64,000 nt of DNA from Salsuginibacillus halophilus (GTDB lineage Bacteria; Bacillota; Bacilli; Bacillales; Marinococcaceae), in NCBI RefSeq assembly GCF_003014715.1, contig NZ_PYAV01000007.1:1-64000 (forward strand), written 5' to 3'. Position 1 is the first letter of the stretch. Every line of letters begins with the position of its first letter. Of the stretch, positions 61,914-64,000 are shown piece by piece. A program made the translations under genes and the position numbers. The notes under the pieces are model-generated. The model did not search any database. It was not told the DNA's origin and worked only from the letters and a program-made list of their open reading frames with translations.

Positions 61914-64000
61914 ATGACTTGGCTGCACTTGGCAATTATATCGCCATTCTTGCTTGCAATACTTATACCATTTTTGTATCGGTACGCTCGAAACATTCAC
62001 ACCGGTTGGTTTGTATTTCTTTTGCCGCTCGCTTTGTTTGCTTACTTTTTAACTTATGTTCCTGTAACTTCAGGCGGAGGTACGCATCAAGCTAACCTGC
62101 CCTGGGTTCCTTCACTCGGCATTTATTTCAATGCATACGTTGACGGGCTCAGCCTTCTATTCGCGCTTTTAATCACAGGAATCGGTGCGCTTGTCGTCTT
62201 GTATTCGATTTATTACTTATCGAAAAAAACCGAACCGCTGCACAACTTTTATGTTTACTTAATGATGTTCATGGGGGCAATGCTTGGTGTTGTTTTAACT
62301 GACAACCTTATTGTCATCTATGTGTTCTGGGAGTTGACGAGTTTAGCTTCAAGCTTACTGATCAGCTATTGGTTCCACCGGCAGGCATCGATTTACGGTG
62401 CACAAAAATCAATGATGATTACGGTCTTCGGCGGTTTTTCAATGCTCGGTGGTTTCTCACTTTTGTATGTCATGACCGACACGTTCAGCATTCAAGAGAT
62501 CATCGCACAAGCAGATCAAGTGGTGGAAAGCCCGCTGTTTCTCCCAGCAATGCTTTTAATCCTTTTAGGAGCATTTACAAAATCAGCCCAGTTTCCATTT
62601 CACATCTGGCTGCCGGATGCGATGGAAGCGCCGACACCAGTTAGTGCATACTTGCACTCAGCGACAATGGTTAAAGCTGGTATTTATCTTGTCGCCCGCT
62701 TAACACCTGTGTTTGGAGGCACACCTGAATGGTTCTGGCTACTTTCAGGTTTTGGTATCTTAACGTTAACCTGGGGCTCCATATCAGCTGTCAGACAGAA
62801 AGACTTAAAAGGGATCCTTGCCTTTTCAACCATCAGTCAGCTCGGTTTAATTATGTGTCTCTTAGGTCTTGGTTCAGCTTCGCTTTATTTTACAGATGCT
62901 GATGAAACAACGATGTACGCAACAGCGACACTCGCTGCTGTATTTCACTTAGTGAACCATGCAACGTTTAAAGGAAGCCTGTTTATGACCGCCGGGATTG
63001 TAGATCACGAAACCGGCACAAGGGATATCCGAAAACTTGGTGGTTTAATGACCATCATGCCGGTCACATTTACCGTATCATTAATTGGAACAGCTGCTAT
63101 GGCCGGCTTGCCGCCTTTTAATGGCTTCTTAAGTAAAGAGATGTTTTTCACCGGTGTGTTAAACGCCACTGAATTAAACATCTTTAACATGGAAACGGTC
63201 GGCTTTATCTTCCCGGTATTTGCCTGGATCGCAAGTATCTTTACGTTCTTGTATTGCTTGATCATGTTCTTCCGTACCTTTACAGGGAAATTTGAACCGA
63301 GCAATTACGAAGTTGACCATGTACACGAAGCACCAAAAGGAATGCTGATCAGCCCGGTTATTCTCGGCTCTTTAGTGATCATTTTCGGTTTCTTCCCGAA
63401 CCTGCTCACTTATACCATCCTTGAGCCAGCGATGGCAGCAATCATTCCTGATTCCATGAATTATATTGAATCAGCGATCTTTAATATTTATCATTGGCAC
63501 GGGTTTAACGCAGAAATCTTTATGACCCTTGGGGTTGTAGCCTTTGGTGCATTGTTATTCATTAACATGGGCAAATGGTCTGCGCTTTCGATTTATCAAA
63601 AAGAGCGCGATCCATTAAACAGGGCATATGACGGTTCTCTTGACGGCTTAATCACTGGCTCGCAGGCGGTAACACGTATTCAAATGACCGGCCTTCTCCG
63701 TGATTACTTTGCGTTTATGCTCGTATTTATGGTCATGCTGCTGCTCTATTCAATGTTCTATGCAGATGCATTCGCCATTAACACGCAGGATCTGGCACCG
63801 ATTTCTCCACATATGTGGGTGCTTACCATTCTGTTTATTGCAGCAACGCTTGTTATGCCGTTTATCAATCACCGGGTTACGGCGATTATTACAATCGGGG
63901 TTATCGGCTTTTTACTTGCGCTCTTCTTTGTCGTCTTCCGGGCGCAGGACCTTGCCATTACTCAGCTTCTCGTGGAAACAGTACTGGTCATTCTGCTCCT
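61914..64000 (+). CDS. mrpA: Mrp/Mnh Na+/H+ antiporter subunit A (partial, runs off the window)
   Basis: At least 695 residues are visible, open to the window end. MrpA is the largest subunit of the multi-gene Mrp antiporter and is homologous to complex I subunit NuoL. Many membrane helices are seen. The family-essential Glu140 (VFWELTS) and Lys223 (GAFTKSAQFPFH) fall at the expected numbers. PDAMEAPTPVSAYLHSATMVKAGIYL is the classical NuoL/MrpA motif, and HLVNHATFKGSLFM and LIGTAAMAGLPPFNGFLSKE follow. ATG start behind AAGGAGG. Subunits B-G should follow outside. It exports Na+ for proton entry and is central to alkaliphile pH homeostasis. Confidence 0.97.
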   Translation, partial: MTWLHLAIISPFLLAILIPFLYRYARNIHTGWFVFLLPLALFAYFLTYVPVTSGGGTHQANLPWVPSLGIYFNAYVDGLSLLFALLITGIGALVVLYSIYYLSKKTEPLHNFYVYLMMFMGAMLGVVLTDNLIVIYVFWELTSLASSLLISYWFHRQASIYGAQKSMMITVFGGFSMLGGFSLLYVMTDTFSIQEIIAQADQVVESPLFLPAMLLILLGAFTKSAQFPFHIWLPDAMEAPTPVSAYLHSATMVKAGIYLVARLTPVFGGTPEWFWLLSGFGILTLTWGSISAVRQKDLKGILAFSTISQLGLIMCLLGLGSASLYFTDADETTMYATATLAAVFHLVNHATFKGSLFMTAGIVDHETGTRDIRKLGGLMTIMPVTFTVSLIGTAAMAGLPPFNGFLSKEMFFTGVLNATELNIFNMETVGFIFPVFAWIASIFTFLYCLIMFFRTFTGKFEPSNYEVDHVHEAPKGMLISPVILGSLVIIFGFFPNLLTYTILEPAMAAIIPDSMNYIESAIFNIYHWHGFNAEIFMTLGVVAFGALLFINMGKWSALSIYQKERDPLNRAYDGSLDGLITGSQAVTRIQMTGLLRDYFAFMLVFMVMLLLYSMFYADAFAINTQDLAPISPHMWVLTILFIAATLVMPFINHRVTAIITIGVIGFLLALFFVVFRAQDLAITQLLVETVLVILL

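Overview
The window is a chromosomal segment of a Bacillota (Bacillaceae) bacterium. Its gene order is the conserved 'yqe/yqf' block of Bacillus subtilis, running from zur/nfo/cshB through sigA-dnaG, glyQS, era, phoH, floA, rpsU, the hrcA heat-shock cluster, lepA, spoIIP/gpr, rpsT/holA, the comE genes, nadD/aroE and yqeH/yqeG to sda. Endospore genes (spoIIP, gpr, yqfC, yqfD, sda, a KinA-type kinase), competence genes, a glycine T-box, a CIRCE element and strong AGGAGG ribosome-binding sites all fit a spore former. Many proteins are rich in Asp/Glu, and the window ends in mrpA of a Mrp Na+/H+ antiporter, which suggests a halophilic and/or alkaliphilic lifestyle (inference).

Layout: (1) 1-3.2 kb, a Zn/Mn-type ABC transporter with two permeases plus the regulator Zur, behind a promoter with a Zur box. 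(2) 3.2-12.3 kb, a lytic transglycosylase, a soluble PAS histidine kinase with a candidate SigH promoter, nfo-cshB, divergent ispH, nif3-like/trmK/cccA and a small membrane protein. (3) 12.3-20.6 kb, sigA-dnaG, the gluconeogenic regulators ppsR-ccpN, and glyQS under a T-box. (4) 20.6-29.4 kb, recO-yqzL-era-cdd-dgkA-ybeY-phoH-yqfD-yqfC, then a small TM protein, floA and yqeZ. (5) 29.7-42 kb, rpsU, deoC, mtaB, rsmE, prmA, dnaJ, dnaK, grpE, hrcA, hemW, lepA. (6) 42-47 kb, yqxA-spoIIP-gpr on one strand, rpsT on the other, then holA and yqzM. (7) 47-54 kb, comEC, comEB, a PLP sulfhydrylase and comEA, with an intact IS150-type IS3-family element and an older short repeat lying between comEA and comER. 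(8) 55-60 kb, yqeM-rsfS-yqeK-nadD-yhbY-aroE-yqeH-yqeG. (9) 60-64 kb, a cluster of four DnaA boxes, sda, a third copy of the short repeat, a small secreted peptide and the 5' part of mrpA.

The least ordinary content is a family of short non-coding repeats of about 150-245 bp, present in three copies (gpr-spoIIP, comEA-comER, sda-mrpA gaps). They have terminal inverted repeats and a nested inverted-repeat core. The comE copy lost its core and was then hit by the IS3 element, leaving a 4-bp target duplication. Other points of note: pgpH, yqeY and yqxD are missing from their usual places; a homocysteine-type sulfhydrylase sits inside the comE operon; dnaJ and prmA each appear to have a private promoter and terminator instead of following dnaK; and several sporulation genes carry readable SigH, SigE and SigG promoter candidates.

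Gene starts were re-chosen from ribosome-binding sites wherever the longest reading frame was implausible. TTG or GTG starts are common here (rpsT, floA, yqfC, dgkA, trmK, comEB, grpE, spoIIP). All functional names rest on motif recognition by eye and conserved neighbourhood, without database searches.
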